DNA from: Glaciimonas sp. CA11.2
GTDB taxonomy: Bacteria; Pseudomonadota; Gammaproteobacteria; Burkholderiales; Burkholderiaceae_D
Length of the DNA stretch: 64,000 bases
Direction: 5' to 3'
Assembly: GCF_034314045.1 (NCBI RefSeq)
Contig: NZ_JAVIWL010000001.1
Location: forward strand, 3,410,001 to 3,474,000
A program made the translations under genes and the position numbers. Shown piece after piece: positions 37,509-47,760 of the stretch. The notes below the pieces were generated by a model, which worked only from the letters and a program-made list of their open reading frames with translations, had not been told where the DNA came from and did no database searches. Within the stretch, counting starts at the first letter, position 1. Every line of letters starts with the position of its first letter.

Positions 37509-38471
37509 ATGAAATGTTTTAATCGTAAGGTGATCGCTCGTGTTGCTGCGGTAGGGATGCTTAGCACCTTGATGTTAACAAATGTAGCATCGGCAAGCGA
37601 GGCAAAAGCTTGCCAAAATGTCCGATTTGCCGACGTCGGATGGACCGATATCGCCGCCACAACCGGTTTGGCATCGGTCGTGTATGACGCTTTGGGGTAT
37701 CACACAACCAAAACCATCGCGTCGGTACCGATCACTTTTGCCGGTATAAAAAATAAGCAGATTGATATATTTTTAGGTTATTGGTCACCAACGATGGACC
37801 CGATGATCGCACCATTTTTGAAAGACAATAAGCTTAAAGTTTTGGCCGCCCCGAACCTCACCGGCGCGAAATATACGCTCGCTGTACCGAGTTACGTCTA
37901 TGACGCTGGTCTAAAAACGTTCGGTGATATCGCAAAGTATTCGAAAGAACTGGACGGAAAAATTTATGGCATCGAACCTGGAAATGATGGCAATGCGGTG
38001 ATATTGAAAATGCTTGGAAAAAACGAATACAACTTGAAAAGTTTCAAGCTGATTGAATCCAGTGAAGCGGGAATGATGGTCGAACTTGGTCGTGCGGTTA
38101 AACAAAAGAAATGGATCGTATTTCTTGGCTGGGAACCGCATCCAATGAACGTTCAACAAAAGATCAACTTTCTAACCGGTGGTGATGATGTGTTTGGACC
38201 AAATTATGGTGAAGCCAAAGTTTTTACAGTTCTTCCTGCGGACTATCAGGCGCGTTGTCCCAATGCCGATCAACTAGCCCAAAATTTACACTTTACGACT
38301 GACATGGAAAATCAGGTGATGCTACCGATCATGGAAAGAACCGACCCGAAAGAAGCAGCCAAGGCGTGGCTAAAAAAGAATCCTGACGTCCTCAGCAAGT
38401 GGTTAATGGGCGTGAAAACGTTTGATGGAAAAGAGGGTTTGCCAGCTGTGAAGGCAGCGCTTGGCTTGTGA
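37509..38471 (+). CDS. choX: ChoX-type choline/betaine ABC substrate-binding protein
   Basis: 320 residues from ATG 37509 (GGAG upstream). Signal peptide ending ASASEA. The mature protein tracks Sinorhizobium ChoX closely: CQNVRFADVGWTDIAATTG, IFLGYWSPTMDP, LAGAKYTL-like NLTGAKYTLAVP, IYGIEPGNDGNA, IVFLGWEPHPMN and the ending PAVKAALGL. Trp and Asp in these stretches form the choline pocket in the known structure. Encoded right after gbdR; no dedicated permease, so ProVW is the likely partner. Choline itself would need BetBA elsewhere in the genome to become betaine. Confidence 0.9.
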   Translation: MKCFNRKVIARVAAVGMLSTLMLTNVASASEAKACQNVRFADVGWTDIAATTGLASVVYDALGYHTTKTIASVPITFAGIKNKQIDIFLGYWSPTMDPMIAPFLKDNKLKVLAAPNLTGAKYTLAVPSYVYDAGLKTFGDIAKYSKELDGKIYGIEPGNDGNAVILKMLGKNEYNLKSFKLIESSEAGMMVELGRAVKQKKWIVFLGWEPHPMNVQQKINFLTGGDDVFGPNYGEAKVFTVLPADYQARCPNADQLAQNLHFTTDMENQVMLPIMERTDPKEAAKAWLKKNPDVLSKWLMGVKTFDGKEGLPAVKAALGL

Positions 38472-38666
38472 GAAATTAATCATTATTTGTTTCCCCTTTC
38501 TGTCGCTTGCATTGCCGTTATCAAGAAAAAATATAACGACAAGCGTGTCGGAGAGGGAGGCGGAGAACGCTCCGGAAGAATTGGCCGCCGAATTTTATTT
38601 TTTAGCGGTATCAGCGACCCAATTTAACGGAAATATACACTCTGATTTTAATCAGGAGGAGATCAT

Positions 38667-39869
38667 ATGTCAGAAAATCGCGGTGTCGTCTATGTCGGTG
38701 ACGGCAAGGTAGAAGTACATTCCATTCCGTTTCCAAAACTGGATAATCCCCAAGGTAAGAAAATTGCGCATGGCGTCATTTTAAAAGTTATTTCCACCAA
38801 TATTTGTGGCTCAGATCAGCATATGGTGCGCGGTCGTACTACCGCACCAACTGGCTTGGTATTGGGACATGAAATTACGGGTGAAGTGATTGAATGCGGT
38901 TCGGACGTGGAGACGCTGAAAAAGGGTGATTTGGTATCAGTGCCGTTCAACGTTGCGTGCGGCCGCTGTCGGACATGCAAGGAGCAACACACTGGCGTAT
39001 GCGAAACAGTCAACCCCGCCCGTGCTGGCGGCGCTTATGGCTACGTCGACATGGGTGGCTGGATTGGCGGTCAGTCAGAATATGTGATGGTGCCGTATGC
39101 CGACTTTAACTTATTGCGCTTTCCCGATAAGGATCAGGCAATGTCAAAAATCCGCGATCTGACATGCTTATCTGATATTTTGCCAACCGGTTATCACGGT
39201 GCGGTCACTGCGGGTGTGGGTCCCGGTACTACGGTGTACGTGGCCGGGGCGGGGCCGGTCGGCCTTGCCGCGGCAGCTTCTGCACGATTATTAGGCGCAG
39301 CGGTAGTGATCGTGGGTGACGTGAATCCTTTGCGTTTAATCCATGCGCGCAATGTCGGTTTTGAAACCGTCGATTTATCGCTCGATGCCACACTCAGCGA
39401 TCAGATAGAAAAAATTCTTGGAACGCCCGAAGTCGATTGCGCCATTGATTGTGTTGGTTTTGAAGCGCGTGGTCATGGGCATGCTGGTGCACAGGAAGAG
39501 GCGCCAGCTACCGTACTCAACTCCTTGATGGAAATCACACGGGTTGCTGGCAAGATTGGTATTCCCGGCTTGTACGTTACTGAAGATCCTGGTGCAACTG
39601 ATCTGGCCGCTAAAAAAGGCAGTCTTAGCATACGCCTGGGTTTAGGGTGGGCAAAGTCGCATAGCTTTCACACCGGTCAAACGCCAGTAATGAAGTACAA
39701 CCGGCAATTGATGCAGGCGATCTTATGGGATCGGATCAAGATAGCAGACATTGTCGGTGTTGAAGTCATCACGCTGGATAGTGCTCCAAAAGGCTACGAA
39801 CAGTTCGATGCAGGTGCTCCGAAAAAGTTTGTCATTGATCCACATAATTTGATCAAACGTGCGGCCTGA
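38667..39869 (+). CDS. fdhA: Glutathione-independent formaldehyde dehydrogenase
   Basis: 400 residues. Zinc alcohol-dehydrogenase family enzyme that oxidises formaldehyde to formate with tightly bound NAD. Catalytic zinc site NICGSDQHMVRG and GHEITGEVIE, structural zinc cysteines CGRCRTCKEQHTGVC, NAD site VAGAGPVGLAAAASARLLGA, and the long FdhA-specific insertion (GLGWAKSHSFHTGQTPVMKYNR). It removes formaldehyde made by GbcAB, DgcAB and, in part, sarcosine oxidase. Strong AGGAGGAG ribosome site. Followed by a strong terminator. Confidence 0.95.
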   Translation: MSENRGVVYVGDGKVEVHSIPFPKLDNPQGKKIAHGVILKVISTNICGSDQHMVRGRTTAPTGLVLGHEITGEVIECGSDVETLKKGDLVSVPFNVACGRCRTCKEQHTGVCETVNPARAGGAYGYVDMGGWIGGQSEYVMVPYADFNLLRFPDKDQAMSKIRDLTCLSDILPTGYHGAVTAGVGPGTTVYVAGAGPVGLAAAASARLLGAAVVIVGDVNPLRLIHARNVGFETVDLSLDATLSDQIEKILGTPEVDCAIDCVGFEARGHGHAGAQEEAPATVLNSLMEITRVAGKIGIPGLYVTEDPGATDLAAKKGSLSIRLGLGWAKSHSFHTGQTPVMKYNRQLMQAILWDRIKIADIVGVEVITLDSAPKGYEQFDAGAPKKFVIDPHNLIKRAA

Positions 39870-39929
39870 TGATGGATTGGCGAGATCCGCTCATTAGCAG
39901 ATAATGTCTTCAGCATCTTTATGCTCCAA

Positions 39930-39969
39930 AAAAAGAGCTTGATCGACTTGACGTGATCAAGCTCTTTTT
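39930..39969. terminator. Strong bidirectional terminator after fdhA
   Basis: GAGCTTGATC and GATCAAGCTC form a perfect 10-bp stem with a 10-base loop, flanked by seven A residues on the left and five T residues on the right. Confidence 0.9.
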
Positions 39970-40040
39970 GATTGACGGCTTTGTTGATTAAATGATGCGT
40001 TTTTTTAAATTAAGTTGTCATGCACGATAAGAGGTTTTTG

Positions 40041-40928
40041 ATGAAAAATACACCGACTTACGGCCTTACTTTGTCCTGTCCAAGCGAGGTTGGTCAGGTC
40101 GCTGCCGTCGTCAAATTTTTGGCAGATCGACAGTGTTACATTGCTGAAATTGCAGTCTTTGACGATGATGATTTTCGTACCTTTTTTCTGCGATGTATCT
40201 TCCGCGCGCCCGAGGACGAATCTCTTCAGCAGGAGCGTTTACGTGCGGATTATTATGCACATTTATGCGCAGATTTTTCCGTCATAGCGGAACAATTTGG
40301 CATGCATTGGCAGATTCACGATATGCACCATCGTCCGAAAGTGGTCGTCATGGTGTCAAAGTTAGATCACTGTCTGGCTGATTTGCTGTTCCGTTGGAAA
40401 ATGGGCGAGTTACCGATGGATTTCACCGCGATCATATCTAATCACCCCGATCTTGCACCGCTGGCGGCGGCGCACAATATTCCCTTCCATCATTTGCCGG
40501 TTACCCAGGAAACCAAGGCAGAGCAAGAGGGTGAAGTGTTAGCGTTGATCGCGGGTTACGGAGCAGAGCTGGTGGTGTTGGCGCGTTATATGCAAATATT
40601 TTCAGAGGAAACGAGTGCGACATTGCGTGGCAAGGCGATCAATATTCACCATTCTTTTCTACCCAGCTTTAAAGGAGCTAAACCTTACCATCAGGCATAT
40701 CAACGCGGCGTCAAGCTCATTGGTGCGACATCTCATTTCATCACCGATGATCTGGATGAAGGCCCGATCATTGAGCAGGCGGTGGAGCGCGTCGACCATA
40801 CTTATACGCCAGAAAAATTGTTAGCTGTCGGGCGGGATGTGGAGTGTCTGGCATTGTCGCGGGCAGTACAATATTTTATTGAACACAGGTTATTCGTCAA
40901 TGCCAATCGGACGGTGATTTTGCAGTAG
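40041..40928 (+). CDS. purU: Formyltetrahydrofolate deformylase
   Basis: 295 residues from ATG 40041 (AGAGG 7 bases upstream; a frame start at 40020 lacks support). N-terminal ACT domain (about residues 8-85), then a formyltransferase-like catalytic domain with Asn/His/Asp site seen as INIHHSFLPSFKGAKPYHQA and SHFITDDLDEGPIIEQ. It hydrolyses 10-formyl-THF to formate and THF, freeing THF for sarcosine oxidase. A purU copy in the sarcosine cluster is known in Pseudomonas (purU2). Confidence 0.93.
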   Translation: MKNTPTYGLTLSCPSEVGQVAAVVKFLADRQCYIAEIAVFDDDDFRTFFLRCIFRAPEDESLQQERLRADYYAHLCADFSVIAEQFGMHWQIHDMHHRPKVVVMVSKLDHCLADLLFRWKMGELPMDFTAIISNHPDLAPLAAAHNIPFHHLPVTQETKAEQEGEVLALIAGYGAELVVLARYMQIFSEETSATLRGKAINIHHSFLPSFKGAKPYHQAYQRGVKLIGATSHFITDDLDEGPIIEQAVERVDHTYTPEKLLAVGRDVECLALSRAVQYFIEHRLFVNANRTVILQ

Positions 40929-41475
40929 GACCAGTTACGGGTACGGGTGTTTCTTTGGAGTAATCGTTGTTAGTTTTACGGAGCGGATCGGTCAGCAATC
41001 AGGGTTGATTTTTTTTATTGAAACAATCTCTGTACGTACGTCGCTACTTCCAGCAGCGTGCCATTTAGGTCTCACGCAAGGAAGATTGCTGGCGGCGCTC
41101 TTGCGAGTAAGTCCCGGAAGGCAATGGGAGGCTTTTAACACGCAGAAGCGCATCCTCAGTGCATATATCGGTGCACATACCGGCGCAAATATGCATATTT
41201 CTCCATTTTTTGTCCACATCGTCCAGATTGTCCAGATTGTCAAAATCACCGCAAATCACACCAATTACGACATCCGTGTCGGAAAAATACAAACGCCTGT
41301 CATCTTTGGAAAATAGTGGTCGTTCCGTTGGATCAAGAATGGGTCAAGGAAAAGCGGACTGCGTAACCGCATCAAACCTAGGCGTTGGTTGAGGTTTGCC
41401 AAGGGGCGGCGGTTGTTTCGCCGGGTTTAGACGGTCGTTATTCCAACATATCGTATCTACTTCAAGGGAGTCGTG
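40929..41475. other. Long intergenic region before sdaB
   Basis: About 547 bases between purU and the leader ORF of sdaB. Apart from the repeat block at 41159-41247, I see no coding sequence: short frames on both strands lack ribosome sites and family features. A promoter for the sdaB-sox genes is expected here. Confidence 0.5.
41159..41247. repeat. Block of palindromes and 9-bp repeats upstream of sdaB
   Basis: GTGCA (41159-41163) pairs with TGCAC (41172-41176). AAATATGCATATTT (41187-41200) is a perfect 14-bp palindrome. Four 9-bp units follow at 41212-41247: GTCCACATC, GTCCAGATT twice, GTCAAAATC. The block looks like an operator array about 230 bases before the leader ORF. Confidence 0.5.
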
Positions 41476-41529
41476 ATGCACGTTCTGGAAAATAGTTTCA
41501 ATGATTTCTTTTCTACAAGCACGCGATGA
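41476..41529 (+). CDS. 17-residue leader ORF overlapping the sdaB start
   Basis: ATG 41476 has AAGGGAG 5 bases upstream and encodes [17 protein letters not shown]. Its TGA overlaps the sdaB ATG (ATGA at 41526-41529). sdaB has no ribosome site of its own and an in-frame stop lies just upstream, so it has no other start. The leader probably exists to bring ribosomes to sdaB by coupled reinitiation, and could sense an amino acid or stalling condition. The peptide has no run of one regulatory amino acid, though Ser and Thr make up five residues. Confidence 0.6.
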   Translation: MHVLENSFNDFFSTSTR

Positions 41530-42905
41530 GCATTAGCACCTTTGATCTTTTTAAGGTTGGTATCGGGCCATCAAGCTCGCATACCGTCGGGCCGATGATC
41601 GCCGCGTCGCGGTTTGCCAGGTATTTGCAACAGAGTGGCTTGTTGGGAGCGGTCAGTGCAATACGCTCCGAGTTATATGGATCGCTTGGTGCAACGGGAA
41701 AAGGCCATGGCACCGACAAGGCAGTGTTGCTTGGGCTGGAGGGCTATTTGCCCGATCAGATAGACCCGGATTTTGTCGAGCCGCGCCTTACCGAGATACG
41801 TCGGACTAAACAGTTGCTGCTCAACGGTGCGCACCCGATAGCGTTAAGTGAAAAAGAGCATTTACTCTTTTTTCGCCGTGAATCGTTGCCGCAACACCCA
41901 AACGGCATGCGCTTTCTGGCCATGGATGCCAGCGGAAAAGTGCTTGCGCAAAAGGAGTATTACTCGGTTGGCGGTGGCTTTGTCGTCAGTCAGGAAGGGC
42001 AGCCGATCAATGGCGTGCAGGTGAACGGGCCAGATGTGGCCCATCCGTTTCATTCTGGAGATGACCTGCTGCGGATTTGCAGGGAAAAAGAGTTGACCAT
42101 CGCGCAATTGATGATGGAAAACGAAAAGTATTGGCGCACCGCAGAGGAAGTGCGCAGCAAGTTGCTTGGTATTTGGGATGTGATGGCTGGTGCGATTAAG
42201 CGTGGTTGCGCCACTGATGGCGAGTTGCCCGGACCGATGCGCGTTAAGCGTCGTGCGCATGAGTTATCGCAGCAACTTCGGAATCGCTCTGAAGAGTCAC
42301 TTAATGATCCGCTCTCGATGCTGGATTGGGTGAATCTGTATGCGATGGCTGTCAATGAAGAAAACGCTGCGGGCGGGCGGATCGTCACGGCACCGACCAA
42401 TGGTGCGGCAGGCGTCATTCCCGCAGTGTTGCAGTATTACATCAAGTTTGTGCCGGGTGCCAATCTTGATGGCGTGATGACTTTCTTGCTGACGGCCGCC
42501 GCGATTGGATTGATCTATAAAGAAAACGCTTCTATCTCAGGTGCAGAAGTTGGCTGTCAGGGCGAAGTCGGTGTTGCCTGTTCGATGGCGGCGGGTGCGC
42601 TTGCATCAGTGCAAGGCGGTACGACAGAGCAGATCGAGAACGCAGCCGAAATCGGGATGGAGCACAACCTTGGTATGACCTGTGATCCGGTTGGCGGGCT
42701 GGTACAAATCCCTTGCATTGAGCGCAATGCGATGGGCGCGGTCAAGGCCATCAATGCTGCCAGAATGGCGTTACGCGGAAACGGCAAACATTATGTATCG
42801 CTAGATAAAGTGATCAAAACCATGATGCAGACCGGTGCTGATATGAAGACCAAATATAAAGAAACATCGCGTGGTGGACTGGCGGTCAACGTGATTGAAT
42901 GCTGA
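41526..42905 (+). CDS. sdaB: L-serine ammonia-lyase (Fe-S, single chain)
   Basis: 459 residues, normal length for SdaA/SdaB. Deaminates serine to pyruvate and so links glycine-derived serine to central metabolism. Beta domain at the start ([16 protein letters not shown]), alpha domain with the 4Fe-4S cysteines in the [22 protein letters not shown] and IPCIERN regions. sdaB is part of the GbdR regulon cluster in Pseudomonas. The start has no Shine-Dalgarno and depends on the leader ORF described above. soxB follows 116 bases later. Confidence 0.94.
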   Translation: MSISTFDLFKVGIGPSSSHTVGPMIAASRFARYLQQSGLLGAVSAIRSELYGSLGATGKGHGTDKAVLLGLEGYLPDQIDPDFVEPRLTEIRRTKQLLLNGAHPIALSEKEHLLFFRRESLPQHPNGMRFLAMDASGKVLAQKEYYSVGGGFVVSQEGQPINGVQVNGPDVAHPFHSGDDLLRICREKELTIAQLMMENEKYWRTAEEVRSKLLGIWDVMAGAIKRGCATDGELPGPMRVKRRAHELSQQLRNRSEESLNDPLSMLDWVNLYAMAVNEENAAGGRIVTAPTNGAAGVIPAVLQYYIKFVPGANLDGVMTFLLTAAAIGLIYKENASISGAEVGCQGEVGVACSMAAGALASVQGGTTEQIENAAEIGMEHNLGMTCDPVGGLVQIPCIERNAMGAVKAINAARMALRGNGKHYVSLDKVIKTMMQTGADMKTKYKETSRGGLAVNVIEC

Positions 42906-43021
42906 CCAATCGTGATCATCAAGGCTGATTCAGCATACATCATCAAGTTTAAAAATTTTATCCGATCATCCAAACCAGTTATCCATATTTTATACAGCAC
43001 CCGCATTCTTTTAGGAAAATC

Positions 43022-44266
43022 ATGCGTAATTATTCGATATTCAGTTTGATCCGTAACGGACTTTCTTACCATGAAAACTGGCAGCGGGCCTGGAAAAGCC
43101 CTGAGCCAAAAACTGAGTATGACATTGTCATTATTGGTGGCGGCGGTCATGGTCTGGCGACGGCTTATTATCTGGCAAAAGTACACGGTCTGCGCAATAT
43201 TGCGGTGATCGAAAAAGGCTGGATCGGCGGTGGCAATACGGCTCGTAATACCACCATCGTACGTTCAAATTATTTGTGGGATGAGTCTGCGGGCCTGTAT
43301 GAAAAAGCCATGCAGTTGTGGGAAGGCCTTTCCGAAGATTTGAACTATAACGTCATGTTCAGCCAGCGTGGCGTGATGAATCTGGCGCATACCTTGCAAG
43401 ACGTACGCGATACCGATCGTCGGATTAATGCCAATCGTCTTAACGGCGTTGACGCTGAATGGCTGACACCAGCGCAGGTGAAAGAAATCGTTCCGATCAT
43501 TAACTTGAATAGCCACTATCCAGTACTTGGCGCATCGTTTCAACGGCGTGGTGGTGTGGCGCGCCATGATGCGGTGGCGTGGGGTTATGCACGGGGTGCG
43601 GATGCACGCGGCGTCGATATTTTGCAGAACTGCGGCGTGACCGGTATCCGTCGTGAAAACGGTGCGGTGACCGGGGTAGAAACAGTCAAGGGCTTTATCA
43701 AGGCTAAAAAAGTAGCGGTAGTGGCCGCGGGTAGTTCCAGTTTGATTGCCAGCATGGCTGGAATCAGATTACCGCTGGAAAGCCATCCGCTGCAAGCGTT
43801 GGTATCAGAGCCAATTAAACCAATCATTGATACGGTTGTGATGTCGAACGCCGTCCACGCGTATTTAAGTCAATCCGATAAAGGCGATCTGGTGATCGGC
43901 GCGGGGGTCGATCAATACACCGGTTATGGCCAGCGTGGAAGCTATCAAACCATCGAGAGTACGTTGCAGGCAATTGTGGAAATGTTTCCGGTGTTGAGCC
44001 GGGTTCGCATGAATCGGCAATGGGGTGGCATTGTGGATGTGTCGCCGGATGCATGCCCGATTATCTCGCTGACCGATATTAAGGGTTTGTACTTTAACTG
44101 CGGATGGGGAACCGGCGGCTTTAAAGCCACGCCAGGATCAGGTTGGGTGTTTGCCCACACCATCGCTAACGATAGTCCGCATCCGCTGAATGCACCATTC
44201 TCGTTGGATCGCTTTTATACCGGCCATCTGATCGATGAGCATGGCGCTGCAGCGGTTGCACATTAA
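43022..44266 (+). CDS. soxB: Heterotetrameric sarcosine oxidase beta subunit
   Basis: 414 residues. DAO-family flavoprotein: FAD site [20 protein letters not shown], then [24 protein letters not shown], and a C-terminal [16 protein letters not shown]. It holds FAD (noncovalent) and contacts the covalent FMN at the alpha-beta interface, and it oxidises sarcosine to glycine. AGGA 7 bases before the ATG. soxD follows after 72 bases. Confidence 0.95.
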   Translation: MRNYSIFSLIRNGLSYHENWQRAWKSPEPKTEYDIVIIGGGGHGLATAYYLAKVHGLRNIAVIEKGWIGGGNTARNTTIVRSNYLWDESAGLYEKAMQLWEGLSEDLNYNVMFSQRGVMNLAHTLQDVRDTDRRINANRLNGVDAEWLTPAQVKEIVPIINLNSHYPVLGASFQRRGGVARHDAVAWGYARGADARGVDILQNCGVTGIRRENGAVTGVETVKGFIKAKKVAVVAAGSSSLIASMAGIRLPLESHPLQALVSEPIKPIIDTVVMSNAVHAYLSQSDKGDLVIGAGVDQYTGYGQRGSYQTIESTLQAIVEMFPVLSRVRMNRQWGGIVDVSPDACPIISLTDIKGLYFNCGWGTGGFKATPGSGWVFAHTIANDSPHPLNAPFSLDRFYTGHLIDEHGAAAVAH

Positions 44267-44338
44267 ACGCTTGGCAACAATGCCGACGAGAAGAACAAAG
44301 CATACCCCATTATAAAAGACAGATTCTGGAGAAATACC

Positions 44339-44698
44339 ATGTTATTGATCACTTGCCCATGGTGCGGGCCGCGTGCAGAGAGCGAATTTCATTGCGGTGG
44401 TGAGGCGGATATTGCGCGCCCTTTAAATACAGAGAATTTAACTGATAAAGAATGGGGCGACTACCTGTTCATGCGCAAAAATCCACGCGGTGTGCACCGT
44501 GAACAATGGGTGCATAACCAGGGTTGTCGTCGCTGGTTCATGGCTGAGCGCGATACGGTCACGTATGAAATTTTGGGATATAGCAAGTTTGGTGATGGTG
44601 TTGTTCATCAGGGCGCATCTGTTGGTAAAGAAATTGCAGCAGTGGCATCGGTAGCAGCGTCGACTGTGACGTCGACAGCAGCGGGGAGCGCAGTATGA
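44339..44698 (+). CDS. soxD: Sarcosine oxidase delta subunit
   Basis: 119 residues. Zinc site at the N-terminus (LITCPWCGPRAESEFHCGG) and the conserved DYLFMRKNPRGVHREQWVHNQGCRRWF block. The usual delta subunit is about 95-110 residues; here the last 25 are an Ala/Ser/Thr-rich tail. Small structural subunit of the SoxABDG complex. GGAG lies upstream; overlaps soxA by 4 bases (ATGA). Confidence 0.94.
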   Translation: MLLITCPWCGPRAESEFHCGGEADIARPLNTENLTDKEWGDYLFMRKNPRGVHREQWVHNQGCRRWFMAERDTVTYEILGYSKFGDGVVHQGASVGKEIAAVASVAASTVTSTAAGSAV

Positions 44699-47600
44699 AC
44701 GCCGTAACCAAGGTGGATAGTAAGTTGGACACCAAGCCATCCATGGAACCAACTAAAAATCAAAGTCATCGTTTGATGGAAGGCGGCAGAATCAATCGCC
44801 AACAACCGGTCATGTTTTCCTTTAATGGTAAAACTTATCAAGGGTTTCACGGCGATACGTTGGCGTCCGCGTTACTCGCGAATGGCGTCCATTTTGTTGC
44901 ACGCAGCTGGAAATATCATCGGCCGCGCGGGATTGTCACCGCCGGTGTTGAGGAGCCGAATGCATTGGTGCAACTCGAAACTGGCGCTTACACGGTCCCG
45001 AATGCCCGCGCTACAGAGCTTGAGCTTTACCATGGGCTGACTGCGACCAGCGTCAACGCTAAGCCGAACATCGAAAATGATCGGATGGCGGTGAATCAAC
45101 TCATTGCGCGTTTTATTCCAGCCGGGTTTTACTACAAAACATTTAAGTGGCCGCGTAGTTGGTGGGGCAAGTATGAGGAAGTGATCCGCGCCGCTGCCGG
45201 TTTGGGCAAGGCACCTGCCGAACTGGACCCTGATCGTTACGAGAAAACCTATGCCCATTGCGACGTCTTGATCGCCGGTGGCGGACCTGCGGGTTTGGCT
45301 GCCGCCTGGGTCGCTGGCAAATCCGGTGCGCGTGTGATTCTGGTGGATGATCAGGCTGAACTGGGCGGCAGTCTGTTGTCTGGCCCGGCTATCATCGACG
45401 GCAAGCCCGCCACGGCGTGGGCGGCACATATTGCAGCAGAATTGCGCAACATGCCGGAGGTGATAGTCCTGACGCGCAGTACGGTGTTTGGCTATCAGGA
45501 TCACAATCTGTTGACGGTCGCAGAGCGATTGACCGAGCACTTGCCATTGATTTCACGCGGAAAATTACGCGAGCGTCTTTGGAAAGTCAGGGCCAAACAT
45601 GTGATTCTGGCGACCGGTGCACACGAGCGTCCTATCGTATTTGGCAATAATGATTTGCCGGGCATCATGCTGGCTTCCGCAATTTCGACTTATATCCATC
45701 GGTATGGCGTATTGCCGGGTCGCAATGCAGTGATTTTTACGAATAACGATGATGGCTATCAGTCTGCGCTCGATCTAAAAAGCGTCGGTGCGCAAGTCAT
45801 GGTGATTGATCCGCGTGCCGCCAGTAATAGCAGTTTGCCTGCGTTGGCTAAACGTCACGGCATTACCATCATCAATAACGCGGTAGTGGTTGCGGCCACA
45901 GGTGGTCGCCATGTCAAGTCGGTCGAAGTGGCCACGCACGTTGATGGCGTACCGGGAGCGGCGATCAATACGTTCTCCTGCGATCTGATCGGGATGTCAG
46001 GCGGTTGGAATCCAGTGCTGCACCTTTTTGCACAATCGGGTGGAAAAGCACAATGGGATAATGGAAAAGCGTGTTTCGTCCCCGGTTCTGCGATGCAAAA
46101 GGAAACCAGCGTCGGTGCTGCCAATGGCGATTTTAGGTTGGGTGGTGCGCTGCGTGATGGTGCACTAGCGGCACAACACGCGGTCAATGCGCTACATTTT
46201 AAATTATCAGCTATACCAACCTGGAAAGTCGCCGATATTGCGGAAGCGCCGATATTCCCTTTATGGTTGGTGGGAGATCGCACACGCGTCGGACGTGGCC
46301 CGAAACAATTTGTCGATTATCAAAATGATGTGTCGGCGGCGGATATTTATCTCGCGGCGCGTGAAGGTTATCACTCGGTCGAGCACGTGAAGCGATATAC
46401 CGCGCTGGGCTTTGGTACCGATCAGGGTAAGTTGGGCAACATTAACGGAATGGCAATTCTCGCCGAAGTATTAGGCAAGACCATTCCTGAAACCGGCACC
46501 ACGACTTTCCGCCCAAACTATACGCCGGTCACATTCGGCACTGTGGCTGGACGCGAATTGGGTGATTTTTTGACGCCGATTCGCAAAACTTGCATCCACG
46601 AATGGCATGAAGAACAGGGGGCGTTGTTTGAAGATGTCGGCAACTGGAAGCGTCCCTGGTATTACCCGCGCGGTAATGAAAATTTGCATCAGGCGGTGGC
46701 GCGGGAATGTCTGTCCGCTCGCAATAGTGTTGGGATATTGGATGCATCGACCCTTGGAAAAATCGATGTGCAAGGCCCCGATGCGATCACATTGCTGAAC
46801 TGGATGTACACCAATCCGTGGAACAAACTTGAAGTCGGAAAGTGCCGTTATGGTTTGATGCTGGATGAGAACGGTATGGTCTTCGACGATGGCGTTACAG
46901 TGCGTCTCGGTGAACAGCATTTTTTGATGAGTACGACAACCGGCGGTGCAGCGCGCGTGCTCGACTGGATGGAGCGCTGGCTGCAAACTGAGTGGCCGGA
47001 CCTGAAAGTTAATCTGACCTCGGTCACGGATCATTTTGCAACCTTTGCCGTGGTGGGTCCAAAGGCGCGTCAGGTATTGCAAAAAGTGTGCAAAGATATT
47101 GATTTTTCGAACGCGGCATTTCCTTTCATGTCGTTTCGCGACGGATCGATTAAGGATGTTGTCACCCGCATTATGCGCATCAGTTTTTCGGGCGAGCTGT
47201 CGTATGAAGTCAATGTGCCTGCAAACATGGGGCGGGCCATTTGGGATGCGATTATTGCCGCTGGTGAAGAATTTGATATCACGCCGTACGGCACCGAAAC
47301 CATGCATGTATTGCGGGCAGAAAAGGGTTACATCATCGTTGGTCAGGATACTGATGGCTCGGTGACGCCGTTTGATCTGGGGATGGGTGGCCTATGCGCA
47401 AAATCGAAAGACTTTCTTGGTAAGCGTTCATTGACGCGCTCTGATACCGCGAAGGAAGGACGCAAGCAACTGGTCGGCCTGCTCACGAATGACCCCGCAT
47501 TTGTATTACCTGAAGGTGGACAAATTCTGGTCGCACCAACGGATGGTAATGCGCCTTCGACCAAGATGATCGGGCATGTCACATCCAGTTATTTTAGCCC

Positions 47601-47760
47601 GATTTTACAGCGCTCAATTGCCTTTGCGCTGATCAAAGGCGGATTAAGCAAGATGGGCGAGAGCGTTACCGTTCCGACTGCATCGGGTGGTTATGTCAAC
47701 GCCAAAATTAACAGTCTGGTTTTTTATGATGTAGAAGGAGTTCGTCAACATGTTGAATGA
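44695..47760 (+). CDS. soxA: Sarcosine oxidase alpha subunit
   Basis: 1021 residues. Order: 2Fe-2S-like fold (residues about 35-110, FNGKTYQGFHGDTLASALLANG), NAD-binding flavin domain (VLIAGGGPAGLAAAWVAG from about residue 195), and a C-terminal GcvT-like folate domain (about 630-1020; RKTCIHEWHEEQGALFEDVGNW, SGELSYEVNVPA). It transfers the sarcosine methyl group to THF as 5,10-methylene-THF. Overlaps soxD at its start and soxG at its end. Confidence 0.95.
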   Translation: MNAVTKVDSKLDTKPSMEPTKNQSHRLMEGGRINRQQPVMFSFNGKTYQGFHGDTLASALLANGVHFVARSWKYHRPRGIVTAGVEEPNALVQLETGAYTVPNARATELELYHGLTATSVNAKPNIENDRMAVNQLIARFIPAGFYYKTFKWPRSWWGKYEEVIRAAAGLGKAPAELDPDRYEKTYAHCDVLIAGGGPAGLAAAWVAGKSGARVILVDDQAELGGSLLSGPAIIDGKPATAWAAHIAAELRNMPEVIVLTRSTVFGYQDHNLLTVAERLTEHLPLISRGKLRERLWKVRAKHVILATGAHERPIVFGNNDLPGIMLASAISTYIHRYGVLPGRNAVIFTNNDDGYQSALDLKSVGAQVMVIDPRAASNSSLPALAKRHGITIINNAVVVAATGGRHVKSVEVATHVDGVPGAAINTFSCDLIGMSGGWNPVLHLFAQSGGKAQWDNGKACFVPGSAMQKETSVGAANGDFRLGGALRDGALAAQHAVNALHFKLSAIPTWKVADIAEAPIFPLWLVGDRTRVGRGPKQFVDYQNDVSAADIYLAAREGYHSVEHVKRYTALGFGTDQGKLGNINGMAILAEVLGKTIPETGTTTFRPNYTPVTFGTVAGRELGDFLTPIRKTCIHEWHEEQGALFEDVGNWKRPWYYPRGNENLHQAVARECLSARNSVGILDASTLGKIDVQGPDAITLLNWMYTNPWNKLEVGKCRYGLMLDENGMVFDDGVTVRLGEQHFLMSTTTGGAARVLDWMERWLQTEWPDLKVNLTSVTDHFATFAVVGPKARQVLQKVCKDIDFSNAAFPFMSFRDGSIKDVVTRIMRISFSGELSYEVNVPANMGRAIWDAIIAAGEEFDITPYGTETMHVLRAEKGYIIVGQDTDGSVTPFDLGMGGLCAKSKDFLGKRSLTRSDTAKEGRKQLVGLLTNDPAFVLPEGGQILVAPTDGNAPSTKMIGHVTSSYFSPILQRSIAFALIKGGLSKMGESVTVPTASGGYVNAKINSLVFYDVEGVRQHVE

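Noticed and set aside
41005..41316. 103-residue plus-strand frame and overlapping minus frames before sdaB
   Set aside because: Low-complexity translation caused by the 9-bp repeats; no ribosome site.
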